Positions 1 through 9,299 of a stretch of 64,000 nt of DNA are shown piece after piece. Under the pieces are notes generated by a model, which was given only the letters and a program-made list of their open reading frames with translations, searched no databases and was not told where the DNA came from. Origin of the DNA: Lactobacillus crispatus (GTDB lineage: Bacteria; Bacillota; Bacilli; Lactobacillales; Lactobacillaceae). A program made the position numbers and the translations under genes. Each line of letters begins with the position of its first letter. The first letter of the stretch is position 1. The stretch is from positions 930,001 to 994,000 of the forward strand of contig NZ_CP072197.1 of NCBI RefSeq assembly GCF_018987235.1, written 5' to 3'.

Positions 1-513
1 ACTGATCGTGGCACAATTATGGTTGATGATTATCTAAGAACTAACGTAGAAAATGTTTGGGCAATTGGTGATGTCAAAGGCGGTCCGCAATTTACCTATA
101 TTTCACTTGATGATTTCCGGATTATCAAGGATCAATTATATGGGGATGCTCAAAGAAGAGTCAGTGATCGAATCAATGTACCATACAGTGTATTCATTAC
201 GCCGACATTATCTCGCGTCGGCTTGAATGAAAAGGAAGCAAAATCCCAAAATATCAAATATGAATTAAAGAAACTGCCAGTAACTGCAATTCCTAAGGCT
301 CAAGTATTGAAGGATCCACGCGGTTTATTTAAAGCATTAATTAATCCTGCAAACAACCAAATTCTTGGCGTCACTCTTTATGGTGCCGAATCTTATGAGC
401 TAATTAATCAAATTAGTATGGCAATGAAAATGAAGATTCCAGCAAATATTTTGCGTGATCAAATCTATACTCACCCAACAATGAGCGAAAGTTTTAACGA
501 TTTATTCAAGTAG
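1..513 (+). CDS. Pyridine nucleotide-disulfide oxidoreductase, C-terminal part
   Basis: The gene enters from the left edge; the reading frame is open from base 1, so only the last 170 residues are seen. The sequence VWAIGDVKGGPQFTYISLDD is the second FAD-contact motif of the glutathione reductase/dihydrolipoamide dehydrogenase fold (GD motif followed by the interface helix). The rest is the dimerisation domain ending in THPTMSES, which carries the family's C-terminal His near the active site of the partner subunit. The redox CxxxxC motif would lie upstream, so substrate cannot be fixed; the short C-terminus fits the poorly characterised YkgC/RclA-like lactobacillus reductases. A strong hairpin directly follows the stop. 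Confidence 0.85.
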   Translation, partial: TDRGTIMVDDYLRTNVENVWAIGDVKGGPQFTYISLDDFRIIKDQLYGDAQRRVSDRINVPYSVFITPTLSRVGLNEKEAKSQNIKYELKKLPVTAIPKAQVLKDPRGLFKALINPANNQILGVTLYGAESYELINQISMAMKMKIPANILRDQIYTHPTMSESFNDLFK

Positions 514-556
514 AAAAACACCTCGTGTCTACAGATAATGACATGAGGTGTTTTTA
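514..556. terminator. Bidirectional rho-independent terminator
   Basis: The arms AAACACCTCGTGTC and GACATGAGGTGTTT pair across a short loop and are flanked by A and T tracts on the two sides. The hairpin lies between two convergent genes and can serve both. Confidence 0.85.
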
Positions 557-1651
557 TTATTTGTTACCGATTAATTTAAATTTTGACCATGGTTTAATAA
601 AGTCGAGCAGGAATAATTCGTCTGATCTAATAGAACCGACTTTGTTCATCCTTGATTCCTTATGAGGTTCAAGGACAATTTGTAGTTCATTTTTGTAATG
701 ACCAAAGTTGTCGTTACCAATGATAATATCTCCGCGTTGGAATTCTACATTGTTGTCGTGTACTGGATTAGGAATATCTGCATAAGTTACACGGGGCATG
801 GTTGAACGAATTACATCCTTAGTGATATCACCACGGCGGAAATGTTGAGGCGCTTCTACGATAGTTTTCTCAATCTTATTAACATCAGTAACGTAGTTTA
901 CGTGCAACATCAATTGATAGCGATTAACTTTAGATAAGGCTTTTAACTCGGCTTCACTGGCATAAGCATTACCGATGATTACATCATCAATCAACCCAGA
1001 AGCCCAGAGATGCATTGCTTGCACATCAATTGGTAAATTACGGTCTTGCTCAAGCGTTGGTAAACCATCTTCCACGTTCCAAGGTCCCATTTGACCTACT
1101 TGACTTGAGACAAAAGCGGCTGAATGAATGCCAAACTTTTTGAAGCGTTCAGAACAAGCGATAAAGAAGTCGTAAGGTAAGCCAGTACCGCGTTGAGGAT
1201 AAAAATTGTGACAGCCATAAATAAACGGTGTATTAGCTTGGTAAGAAATAATATTGTTAAGATAGTCAACATTATTACTCATGTTGAGTTCAATGATTAG
1301 ACCATATGGGTTGTAAGAAAGCATTGCTTCAATTGCACCATCAAATGTTGTGTCAAGACGGATGCCTGCTGCACCAATATCAGCAAAAAATTTCAGGTCA
1401 TCATAGCTGACACCTAGTTGTTTGAAGATTGCAGGATTAACATCTAAAAAAGTTTGAAATCCCAATTTATTGCCATATTCAATGATTTTTTTATACTTAG
1501 CTTTGGTTTCTTCAGGGCTGCCTTGTACTTCAAGCATACTCATGAAGATACGAGAAAAGCCATATTTGTGAGCTAAGTCCAGATAGTGAGCGTTGCCTTC
1601 AAATTTGCTGTGGCCTGGATAAATTGACAGACCTAAAGATCTCATTGTCAT
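557..1651 (-). CDS. mupG: MupG-type 6-phospho-N-acetylmuramidase (DUF871 family)
   Basis: This 364-residue protein matches the DUF871 family in length and layout. It starts with RSLGLSIYPGHS, the conserved first strand of a TIM barrel, followed by a small C-terminal beta domain (about residues 250-364). Characterised members (S. aureus MupG) split MurNAc-6-phosphate-GlcNAc in the cytoplasm during cell-wall recycling; transfer of that function here is by family. The start ATG has GAGG eight bases upstream. It is a single-gene unit. A GntR-type palindrome lies just upstream, which fits control by an amino-sugar regulator. No PTS or MurQ gene is next to it, so it may work with recycling genes elsewhere. 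Confidence 0.8.
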   Translation of the reverse strand: MTMRSLGLSIYPGHSKFEGNAHYLDLAHKYGFSRIFMSMLEVQGSPEETKAKYKKIIEYGNKLGFQTFLDVNPAIFKQLGVSYDDLKFFADIGAAGIRLDTTFDGAIEAMLSYNPYGLIIELNMSNNVDYLNNIISYQANTPFIYGCHNFYPQRGTGLPYDFFIACSERFKKFGIHSAAFVSSQVGQMGPWNVEDGLPTLEQDRNLPIDVQAMHLWASGLIDDVIIGNAYASEAELKALSKVNRYQLMLHVNYVTDVNKIEKTIVEAPQHFRRGDITKDVIRSTMPRVTYADIPNPVHDNNVEFQRGDIIIGNDNFGHYKNELQIVLEPHKESRMNKVGSIRSDELFLLDFIKPWSKFKLIGNK

Positions 1652-1671
1652 AATAGTACCTCATTTTTGAT

Positions 1672-1688
1672 AATTGTCTATACCAATT
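1672..1688. promoter_or_regulatory. GntR/NagR-type (dre-like) operator upstream of mupG
   Basis: On the minus strand the site reads AATTGGTATAGACAATT. It is a near-perfect palindrome resembling the TGGTnTAnACCA-type sites bound by NagR/DasR-class GntR regulators. It lies about 20 bases upstream of the mupG start, so it would cover the promoter or start region. Assignment is by motif and by the amino-sugar role of the gene. Confidence 0.55.
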
Positions 1689-1825
1689 ATATGATATTTT
1701 TTATTATAGGTCTAGTCCAAAAGCGACGAGATAGTTTATATTTTGGTAGGGTGTCTCGCTACGTTTTTAATTAAGCAGGTGTTATATTTAAAGTACAGGG
1801 TATGTGTTAAGAAGGAGAAATTAAG

Positions 1826-2369
1826 ATGGATAATTTTGATCAAGAATCTGGTCAACAGCAATATGCTAATGATTCAGGATTAAATGTTTTTTTAGCAAAA
1901 TATATGGTTATATGGCCTTAGCGGTTTTCGTTTCAGCAATTAGTGCATATTTGACAATGACGGTTTTTGCGGGACCTATCTCTGCCTTTATTGCACAACA
2001 CCAATTGTTTACGGCGTTACCTTTGCTTTTATTGCAGGTGCCTATAGTGGACAAAATATTGCTTCAGCATTTGTAGCTTCGGCAACCGTCTTTGTAACAA
2101 TGGCGATTTTAGGAACAATTACCAAAAAAGATTTGAGTCGAATAGGGTCCTATGCTTCTGCTGCGTTAATTGGGTTGATTGTAGCCATGTTAGTTAATTT
2201 GTTTTTACATAATCCAATCATTGACTACGTTTTTTCGATTATTGCTGTGATTATATTTACTATTTTAACTGCGTGGGATGCACAAAGAATGAAAGATATT
2301 TATTTACAATATGGTGATGATCTTTCAACTAATGGGCTTGCAGTTTTAGGTGCAAATGAAGATAAGTAA
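1826..2369 (+). pseudogene. Bax inhibitor-1 (YccA/YbhL-like) membrane protein, broken
   Basis: A good Shine-Dalgarno (AGAAGGAG) and ATG at 1826 open a frame that stops after 31 codons at 1919. The coding sense continues in another frame (YGYMALAVFVSAISAYLTM). It then jumps after IAQHQ (near 2011) straight to GVTFAFIAGAYSGQNIASAF in a third frame and runs to the stop at 2369. So there is one small frameshift plus an internal deletion that removed one or two membrane helices. The C-terminal half (TKKDLSRIGSYA... AWDAQRMKDIY) is typical of the BI-1/UPF0005 family of polytopic membrane proteins. The remaining ORF from 2100 is unlikely to be functional. Confidence 0.8.
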
Positions 2370-2456
2370 TTGAAACTAGTTTCTAATAAACGTAGGAACA
2401 CTTCATATATAAGCGTATACTATATAAATATAGTGACATATTAAGGGAGTGTTTTT

Positions 2457-2771
2457 ATGAAAAGATGCAAGAATTGGGTTGTGACTATTGTTGCATTGCT
2501 GATGTTAGTGGGAGAAATCAGTGTTCTGCCTGCAAATTTGCAGGGGTCGACATCAGTTGTTAATGCAGCTATTCATCACAGAAGGAGAAAGCATCAATAT
2601 CGTGATAAAACTAAGATTTATACCGGTAATTACAGAATTGTTGGTAATAAACGATCAAAAATCTTTCACGTAATGCGCGGTCATAATTATCGAATGAATC
2701 GTGAAAATGCGGTTTTCTTCAAGAGTAAAGCAGCAGCACGTGCAGCAGGATATCGTGAATCAAAAAGATAA
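2457..2771 (+). CDS. Small secreted cationic protein, unknown function
   Basis: This 104-residue product starts with a Lys/Arg n-region and a hydrophobic core (WVVTIVALLMLVG) and a likely signal-peptidase site near NAA at residues 37-39. The mature part is very basic (HHRRRKHQYRDKTK) and contains the phrase FHVMRGHNYRMNRENAVFFKSKAAARAAGYR. That phrase resembles the short Ada-like metal-binding module used as an extracellular domain in lactobacilli (FHxxxC...FxSxxxAxxAGYR), but without its cysteines. An AGGGAG ribosome site lies nine bases upstream, and the upstream TATACT box gives a plausible promoter. I do not know its function. Confidence 0.7.
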   Translation: MKRCKNWVVTIVALLMLVGEISVLPANLQGSTSVVNAAIHHRRRKHQYRDKTKIYTGNYRIVGNKRSKIFHVMRGHNYRMNRENAVFFKSKAAARAAGYRESKR

Positions 2772-2773
2772 AT

Positions 2774-2816
2774 TAAAAGACTTCTAAGAGTTCAAAGTTC
2801 CTAGAAGTCTTTTAAT
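2774..2816. terminator. Bidirectional terminator between convergent genes
   Basis: AAAAGACTTCTA and TAGAAGTCTTTT form a long stem, with A and T runs on the two sides. It separates the secreted-protein gene from the convergent P-type ATPase gene. Confidence 0.8.
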
Positions 2817-2838
2817 TTATAAAATTTATGGTAATAAT

Positions 2839-5112
2839 CTATCTGTTTTTCATCACAGGTTGGTAAATTAAGTCGATTATTATGGCAGCAATAATCGCTA
2901 CAATTACGGTGATTGCTAGATTTTGAATAGAAATTTGGACCATTGCCCAACCACAAAGAGCTAAGATAAAGGTCAATAGAACATCTGCAATTTGAACACT
3001 ACCAACCAACTTGGATGGGTAATCTTGCCAAAAGTACTTACGAGTTCTAGTAATCAAAACAATCAACATTGCGCTAAGAACTAGGTATACGTAAACCATA
3101 GTAGAAACAGCACCGTGACTCCAACCGTGTGTGTTTAAGAACCAAACAAACCCAATACCAATTAAAGTCCAACCAGCAGCTAGTGAAAAGGCGATCTTAG
3201 CAAGCTTAGCCATATTCCAGTTTTCTGGCTTATAAGTAATGTGAGTCCGGTCCGTCCCAATCATCATCGTAACCATATTGTTCATAATGGTATAGATAAC
3301 CATTGCATTCAAGGCCATTGGGATGTAGTCAAAGAAAAGATAGCCAAAAGTTAACAGCATCGTTAATTCAGCAGTTCTAGCAAGCTTGGTTAGTGACCAA
3401 GTAGTCATTCTTTGGTATACGCGATGTCCAGCGTCTAAAATTTTAACAATTGAGCCTAGACCATCGTCTAGTAATACCATTTTACCCGAACGCTTAGCTA
3501 CGTCAGCAGCATTTGAAACCGCGATTCCTACTTCAGCTTGTTTTAATGCAGGTGCGTCGTTAACTCCGTCACCAGTCATCCCTACGATATAGCCTTTTTC
3601 TTGGAAAAGCTTTACCATCTTGAGTTTATCTTCTGGTAAAACATCAGCAATACCGGCCAAATCATTAATATCAGTATTTTCATTGAAATCGTGAATCGAA
3701 ATTACTTCACCAGTTAAATCAACTTGTTCTGCCACTGCAGCAGCGGTCTTTTGATTGTCACCAGTTAACATAATTGGGCGAACGCCACGTTTCTTGAGTT
3801 CAGCCAAAGCTGCTTTAGAGTCTGTTCTAACTTTATCTTGTAAGATGAAGACACCAGCTAACTTATCGTCAATCAAGACTGCCACTGAGCGTCCTGCCTT
3901 GAAATTAATTCCAGAAATTTCTTCATCGGCATGTTTATCGATCAAGGATAATTGCTTAAATGAACCAAGCTTTACATTATGTCCAGCAACATCAGCCATA
4001 GAATAACCAGTGTCAGAAGTAAATGGAGTAAAGTTTTCAGCATTCATGACTGGAATGTTATTTTCTACTAAGTATTCATCGATTGCTGTATCGATAATAC
4101 CAGCATTACGTTTATCAGTTGCGGCTCCAGCTAAAGCAAGCACGTCTTTATCAGGCAAGTCACTTAGATCAGTCCAAGCGGCCACGGCAGTTTTGTTTTC
4201 CGTAATTGTTCCAGTCTTATCGAGTAAAAGCAAGTTCAAGTTAGCTGCGTCCTGAATTCCAGTTAGGTCAGAAGTCAGGACCCCTTCTTTACTTAAGCGG
4301 GTTGCTTCAAATGAGTTGGATAAAGCAAAAGTTGATGGCATTGCTACAGGAATTGAAGCAATAAACATCATTGCCAGGAATGGCAACATATTAATAAAGG
4401 TATTGAAATTACCGCCTTTGAAGAAGGAGGCGATAATAATAACTAAGGTTAAAACACCATCTAGTAAGCAAAGGTAGTAGATAATCTTAGTCAAAAGTTG
4501 TTGTAAGTGACCAGGAGCAGCGGAATTGTTGATCAAATTAATCGTCTTACCGCTTCTAGAATCTTTACCTGTAGCAGTAACAACAGCTAGGCCATCACCT
4601 TCAACAACTGTAGTACCGGCAAAGGCGGTGTCATCAATTGCTTTCTTAACTGGTTTAGATTCACCTGTAATTGAGCTTTCATCACAAGCTAAGTTACCGT
4701 CAACAATTTTAACATCTGCTGCGAGTACGTCCCCGCGTTTAAGTGAGATTAAATCGCCTTTAACTAGTTGTTTAGAATCAAGTTTGATCCACTTGCCATC
4801 GCGTTCAACTGATACAGTAGGAGTCAACTTGTGTGAAATATTATTTAAAACTCGTCTTGATTGCTTTTTCTTAGATGCACCGTTAAATGCAGCAAATAAA
4901 AGCATCAACAACACGAATAATGATTGGACCCATTTGCCCAAGATACATTCTAGAATTAAAGCAGCTTCTAGAATCCAAGCGGATAGGTTCCATAACTTAG
5001 ACAAGAACTCTTTAAAGAAATTGTATTCAGGCTCTGGTACTTCATTTAAGCCATCTTCTTTTAAGCGCTTGTCTGCTTCGGCTTGAGTTAAGCCGTGAAA
5101 TTTATCAGACAT
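2839..5112 (-). CDS. Plasma-membrane type proton-efflux P-type ATPase
   Basis: This 757-residue P-type ATPase has the actuator motif TGES at about 149-152, the PVAMPS helix motif near 254, the phosphorylation motif DKTGT with D298, and the hinge GDGVNDAP. There are membrane spans at both ends. The short N-terminus, no metal-binding domain and the overall length match the P3A group (fungal/plant H+-ATPase-like). These occur in lactobacilli and are thought to extrude protons under acid stress; the transported ion is inferred. The start has GGAGGG at a good distance. It is divergent from a LysR gene, with a 9+3+9 palindrome between them that could control both. Confidence 0.85.
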   Translation of the reverse strand: MSDKFHGLTQAEADKRLKEDGLNEVPEPEYNFFKEFLSKLWNLSAWILEAALILECILGKWVQSLFVLLMLLFAAFNGASKKKQSRRVLNNISHKLTPTVSVERDGKWIKLDSKQLVKGDLISLKRGDVLAADVKIVDGNLACDESSITGESKPVKKAIDDTAFAGTTVVEGDGLAVVTATGKDSRSGKTINLINNSAAPGHLQQLLTKIIYYLCLLDGVLTLVIIIASFFKGGNFNTFINMLPFLAMMFIASIPVAMPSTFALSNSFEATRLSKEGVLTSDLTGIQDAANLNLLLLDKTGTITENKTAVAAWTDLSDLPDKDVLALAGAATDKRNAGIIDTAIDEYLVENNIPVMNAENFTPFTSDTGYSMADVAGHNVKLGSFKQLSLIDKHADEEISGINFKAGRSVAVLIDDKLAGVFILQDKVRTDSKAALAELKKRGVRPIMLTGDNQKTAAAVAEQVDLTGEVISIHDFNENTDINDLAGIADVLPEDKLKMVKLFQEKGYIVGMTGDGVNDAPALKQAEVGIAVSNAADVAKRSGKMVLLDDGLGSIVKILDAGHRVYQRMTTWSLTKLARTAELTMLLTFGYLFFDYIPMALNAMVIYTIMNNMVTMMIGTDRTHITYKPENWNMAKLAKIAFSLAAGWTLIGIGFVWFLNTHGWSHGAVSTMVYVYLVLSAMLIVLITRTRKYFWQDYPSKLVGSVQIADVLLTFILALCGWAMVQISIQNLAITVIVAIIAAIIIDLIYQPVMKNR

Positions 5113-5186
5113 TATTTTCCCTCCAAATCTACCTTAATAAGGTAGCACAGATATTGCTATGAATAAAATACTAAAATACAATATAA

Positions 5187-5207
5187 GATATTAAATATTT
5201 TAATATC
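5187..5207. promoter_or_regulatory. Perfect inverted repeat between LysR gene and P-type ATPase gene
   Basis: GATATTAAA and TTTAATATC are exact reverse complements separated by TAT. The site begins 75 bases from the ATPase start and ends 33 bases from the LysR start. LysR proteins bind AT-rich dyads of T-N11-A form, and this site contains that pattern, so it is a candidate operator for the adjacent regulator. Confidence 0.6.
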
Positions 5208-5240
5208 ACTATCAATTGAAATAAAAAAAGGATAAATAAT

Positions 5241-6089
5241 ATGAATCTAAAACAGTTACGTTATTTTCTAGTTGTAGCAGAAGAAAAGCAGATTACAGCA
5301 GCTGCTAAGCGCTTGTATATTGCACAGCCACCATTAAGCTATCAATTAAAACAATTAGAGAAAGAGTTGGGCGCGCAATTATTTAAAAGAACGGCACATG
5401 GTATTGAGCTAACTGATGTGGGACAAATTTTTCAAAGCTATGCCAATGAAATTATTTCTCTAGCTCAAAATGCTGAAAACCAAGTACATAAGACTATTTC
5501 CGGTGAATTGGGAACGATTGCAATTGGAATGGCATCTTCCTCAACGGGCTTGATACCAATGAATTCTTTTAATGAATTACGAAAATATTATCCGGAAATT
5601 TCTTTTGATATTTATGAAGATAATACTTATGGCATCCTGGATAAATTAGAAAAAAAGACAATCGATCTAGGCATTGTACGAACGCCTTACAACCAGACAG
5701 GTTTAAATACTAAGACTTTAACAACTGAAAAAATGATGGCTATTAGTGTAGACCCAGATTTTCAGCAAAAAAAAGAATTACGCATTAAAGATCTAGCAGA
5801 TCAGCCATTGATTATTTATCGCCGCTTTGAGGATATTTTTAATCAAACTTTTGCACATCATGGGCTTAAGCCATTTTATGCGGTTAAGTGTGATGATTCA
5901 CGGACAGCAATTACTTGGGCCAAGAGAAAAATGGGAGTAGCGCTAGTACCAGAATCAATTGCGACAACTTATGCCCAAGAAAATATGATCGCAATTAAAC
6001 ATGCTAATTGGATAACACATTTGCAGCTGGTTTGGCGTAAAGATCATCAAGTTACACCTTTAATGAAAAAAATCATTGATGCAATATGA
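5241..6089 (+). CDS. LysR-family transcriptional regulator
   Basis: This 282-residue protein starts MNLKQLRYFLVVAEEKQITA, the classic LysR winged helix-turn-helix (residues 1-60). The periplasmic-binding-like effector domain follows from about residue 90. It lies divergent to the P-type ATPase and 73 bases upstream of the arginine deiminase remnants. It could control the ATPase (shared palindrome), the arc genes, or itself; the sequence favours the first. Effector unknown. Confidence 0.85.
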   Translation: MNLKQLRYFLVVAEEKQITAAAKRLYIAQPPLSYQLKQLEKELGAQLFKRTAHGIELTDVGQIFQSYANEIISLAQNAENQVHKTISGELGTIAIGMASSSTGLIPMNSFNELRKYYPEISFDIYEDNTYGILDKLEKKTIDLGIVRTPYNQTGLNTKTLTTEKMMAISVDPDFQQKKELRIKDLADQPLIIYRRFEDIFNQTFAHHGLKPFYAVKCDDSRTAITWAKRKMGVALVPESIATTYAQENMIAIKHANWITHLQLVWRKDHQVTPLMKKIIDAI

Positions 6090-6125
6090 TAATACTGTAA
6101 CTTTTGCCTAATTGATCCATAATAA

Positions 6126-6140
6126 ATGTAAACGGATACA
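6126..6140 (+). promoter_or_regulatory. Catabolite-responsive element (cre) at the arc promoter
   Basis: ATGTAAACGGATACA fits the degenerate cre consensus WTGNAANCGNWNNCW at every position. It overlaps the likely -10 box (TACAAT) of the arcA promoter, about 23 bases before the start codon. CcpA repression of arginine deiminase genes is known in lactobacilli. The operon below is now broken, so the site is a relic of regulation. Confidence 0.6.
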
Positions 6141-7002
6141 ATAATTAATAGAAGGTGGTTGAATGTCGAGTCCGATTCATGTTTATTCAGAAATTGGTAA
6201 GTTAAAAACGGTGATGTTACATCGACCGGGAAAAGAACTAGAAAATCTAGCCCCAGATATTTTGCATCGAATGTTAATTGACGATATTCCTTATCTGAAG
6301 ATTGCCCAAGAAGAACATGATGCTTTTGCGCATGTATTGAGGCAGCAGGGGATCAAAGTATTATATCTTGAGGATTTATTAGCAGAATCTTTAACAGATG
6401 AGAAAGTTCGTCGGGCATTCTTAGATCAGTTACTGGATGAATCAAGTATTAAAAAACAGGATCCTTTGCATCAATTATTGCTGAACTATCTCCAAGAATT
6501 GCCAACTAAGGAAATGGTAAAAACGGTGATTGCTGGAATTAGAAAAAGTGCGATTCATAATTCTACCCCATCTTTAGCAGATTTGGCTGAGGACCCAGAT
6601 TACCCTTTTTATCTTGATCCAATGCCAAATGTATATTTTACTCGAGATCAACAGGCTGCAATTGGTTCAGGGATGACCATTAACCGGATGACTTTCAGAG
6701 CTAGACGACGTGAATCATTATTTATGGAAACAATTTTGAAAAATCATCCTGATTTCAAGAACGCAACTATTCCAGTTTGGCGTGACCGTTATCATCATGG
6801 TCGCCTTGAGGGCGGGGATGAACTAGTTCTAAATAACCATGTGTTAGCTGTAGGTATTTCACAACGCACTTCTGCAACTGCAATTACTGACTTAGCTCAT
6901 AATTTATTTGGTCATTCAAGTTATGATACGATTTTAGCGATTAAGATTCCGCACAATCATGCTATGATGCACCTTGATACAGTTTTTACAATGATTAATT
7001 AT

Positions 7003-7967
7003 ACGCGTGGTGCTAGTTAAATCGTTTTAGTTAATAAAAAAATCCAATCTTGTTAGACTCGACTTGTAAATAGTAATAATAGAAAAGAGTCTGATCTGAT
7101 TGAACTGCCTTAAGCTTAAGCGTTTTAGCCACCATTTACAAGTTAGTTTTAAAGATTTAGTGATAATTTGTCGGCACTGGTATCGTTTGTATGCACCGGC
7201 TGAGTTTACTCATCGGCGAAATATTGATCAAATTAAAACTACGGACAGTCTGATTTTGGCTTTACTTATCTGGCAAGCTAAGACAGGAATTGAATCACAA
7301 AGAAGATTCTGTGAATGTTTCAATTGTTTATCACACTCACGTTTTAATCGGCGTTCACGTCAGCTATTGCAATTGATTTATCAGATACGGCAAGAAATGA
7401 ATAAAAAGGTTGACCTGAATGGACATTTCTTGATCATTGACAGCTTTCCGGTACCTGTTTGCCAACCAATTCGCAACTATCGTGCTAAAATTTTTCGCGG
7501 TTATGCCAACATTGGTTATAAGGCCACCAAGAAAATTTACTTCTATGGTTTCAAAGTTCATGCCATTGTTAGCGATGACGGTTACATTCTTGATTATGTC
7601 GTAACAAAAGCATCAGTTCATGATGCCAAGGAGACAGTTGAACTGATGGAAAATGCACATCCATCTAATTACTATCTTCTTGGCGACGAAGGCTATTTAG
7701 GCAAAGAACTGCATCAACAGCTAAAACAAATGGGTTATGAACTTTGGACACCATATCGTAAAAATATGACAGGAGCTAAAAAGCACAATGATCATCAATT
7801 GATGGCTATTCGCAGAACAATTGAAAGCGACTTTTCGCTTCTGACCTATTACAATGCCGAGAACAATCGAGCACGTAGTCTGATAGGCTTTCAAAGCCGG
7901 TTGGAAATTGCAATTTTAGCTTATAATTTGGCTTATTGTCTAGAAAGATTTAACTAGCACCACGCGT
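7003..7967 (+). mobile_element. IS982-family insertion sequence, 965 bp, intact ends
   Basis: The ends are perfect 21-bp inverted repeats: ACGCGTGGTGCTAGTTAAAT-C on the left and its complement at 7947-7967. They are flanked by a 9-bp direct duplication ATTAATTAT (6994-7002 and 7968-7976). The duplicated bases fall within the arcA codons for M-I-N-Y, so the site is certain. Intact ends, clean duplication and an open transposase frame suggest a recent insertion. Confidence 0.9.
7100..7957 (+). CDS. IS982-family transposase
   Basis: This 285-residue DDE transposase has blocks typical of IS982: [11 protein letters not shown] (first Asp), [16 protein letters not shown], and [13 protein letters not shown] (second acidic block), with [21 protein letters not shown] near the end. 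The listed start is a TTG; no strong Shine-Dalgarno is seen, which is common for transposases. Its stop codon lies inside the right inverted repeat. It appears intact and probably active. Confidence 0.85.
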   Translation: MNCLKLKRFSHHLQVSFKDLVIICRHWYRLYAPAEFTHRRNIDQIKTTDSLILALLIWQAKTGIESQRRFCECFNCLSHSRFNRRSRQLLQLIYQIRQEMNKKVDLNGHFLIIDSFPVPVCQPIRNYRAKIFRGYANIGYKATKKIYFYGFKVHAIVSDDGYILDYVVTKASVHDAKETVELMENAHPSNYYLLGDEGYLGKELHQQLKQMGYELWTPYRKNMTGAKKHNDHQLMAIRRTIESDFSLLTYYNAENNRARSLIGFQSRLEIAILAYNLAYCLERFN

Positions 7968-8376
7968 ATTAATTATGATCAATTTACGGTTCATCCCTTT
8001 ATTTTAGATAAAGCCGGCAAAATTGATATTTATGTTCTACAGCCCGATGATCACAACGGTGTAAAAATTACAGAAAAGAATGATTTGGTGCAGGTTTTGA
8101 AAGAAAACTTGCATTTAAGCGAATTGGATTTAATTCCAACTGGCGGTGGTGATCCAATTGCCGCACCACGTGAGCAATGGAATGACGGCTCAAATACCTT
8201 GGCAATTGCACCAGGTGAAGTCGTTACTTATGATCGTAATTATGTATCCAATGATTTGCTAAGAAAACATGGCATCATCGTTCATGAGATTCGGTCTAGT
8301 GAACTCTCACGTGGTCGTGGCGGTCCTAGATGTATGTCGTGTCCGTTGGTTCGTGAAGATTTATAAGAGGCAAAAA

Positions 8377-9299
8377 ATGAAATATTTACAAAATGTTTTT
8401 CAAGGTAGAAGTTTTCTCGATTGTAAAGACTATACTCCAGCTGAAATTTCATATTTAATTGATTTTGCATTACATTTAAAAGAACTTAAAAAAGAGCATA
8501 TCCCGCATGAATATCTGAAAGGTAAAAATATTGCACTACTTTTTGAAAAAGCATCAACTAGAACGCGATCTGCTTTTGTAGTAGCTTGTAATGATTTAGG
8601 CGCTCATCCAGAATATCTAGGCGCAAGCGAGATCCACTTAGGTAAAAAAGAAAGCGTCAAGGATACGGCTAAAGTCCTAGGCTCAATGTATGATGGAATT
8701 GAATATCGCGGTTTTGCTCAAGAAGATGTAGAATAGCTGGCTAAATATTCTGGCGTTCCTGTTTGGAAATGGGTGATGGCCGCGATAATGTTGCCGACAG
8801 TCTTTTAGTTTGTGGCTCAATGTTAGGTGTTAATGTACATATTGTTACACCCAAGCCTTTGTTTACACATCCTGATGTACAAAAAATTGCTCAAAATTTT
8901 GCCCAAGATTCAGGTTCAAAAAATTTGATCACAGATGATATTGCTCAGGGCGTTAAAGGAGCCAATGTTGTTTATACCGATGTTTGGGTTTCGATGGGTG
9001 AAAATGATTGGTCTGAACGAATTAAATTATTAAAGCCATATACGGTCACAATGAAAATGATGCAAATGACTGGTACACCAGATGACCAATTGATCTTTAT
9101 GCATTGTTTGCCAGCTTTTCATGATCGAACAACTCAGGTGGGAGAAGAAATCTATGAAAAATATGGCTTAAATGAGATGGAAGTAACTGATGAGGTCTTT
9201 AATTCAAAGTATGCTTGGCAATTTACAGAAGCTGAAAATCGATTGCATTCAATTAAAGCAGTGATGGCGGCTACTTTAGGAAATTTATTTATTCCGATT
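8377..9299 (+). pseudogene. arcB: Ornithine carbamoyltransferase, nonsense codon plus internal deletion
   Basis: The gene begins [20 protein letters not shown] after an AAGAGG site, and has the carbamoyl-phosphate motif [11 protein letters not shown]. At 8734 a TAG replaces what should be a Glu codon ([12 protein letters not shown]). Directly after PVW about 100 bp (the conserved HPTQML region) are missing with a frame change; the frame continues at [13 protein letters not shown]. The ornithine/catalytic motif [10 protein letters not shown] is present later. The coding sense ends at LGNLFIPI, where it fuses to arcC sequence. Not functional. Confidence 0.9.

Larger units (their letters stand above)
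6163..8366 (+). pseudogene. arcA: Arginine deiminase, interrupted by an IS982 element
   Basis: The first part (6163-7002) encodes about 280 residues with the N-terminal MLHRPGKEL motif, the EGGDELVL acidic motif and the HLDTVFTM catalytic His motif. The coding sense resumes after the insertion (from 7968, [10 protein letters not shown]) and ends with the [10 protein letters not shown] loop carrying the nucleophilic Cys. Both halves together would make a full-length enzyme of about 410 residues converting arginine to citrulline and ammonia. As it stands the frame runs into the element and stops at 7018-7020, so the enzyme is lost; precise excision would restore it. Ribosome site AGAAGGTGG. Confidence 0.92.

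Noticed and set aside
3755..5086. Plus-strand ORFs opposite the P-type ATPase
   Set aside because: Shadows of a well-supported gene; Ser/Leu-rich translation typical of the antisense frame.
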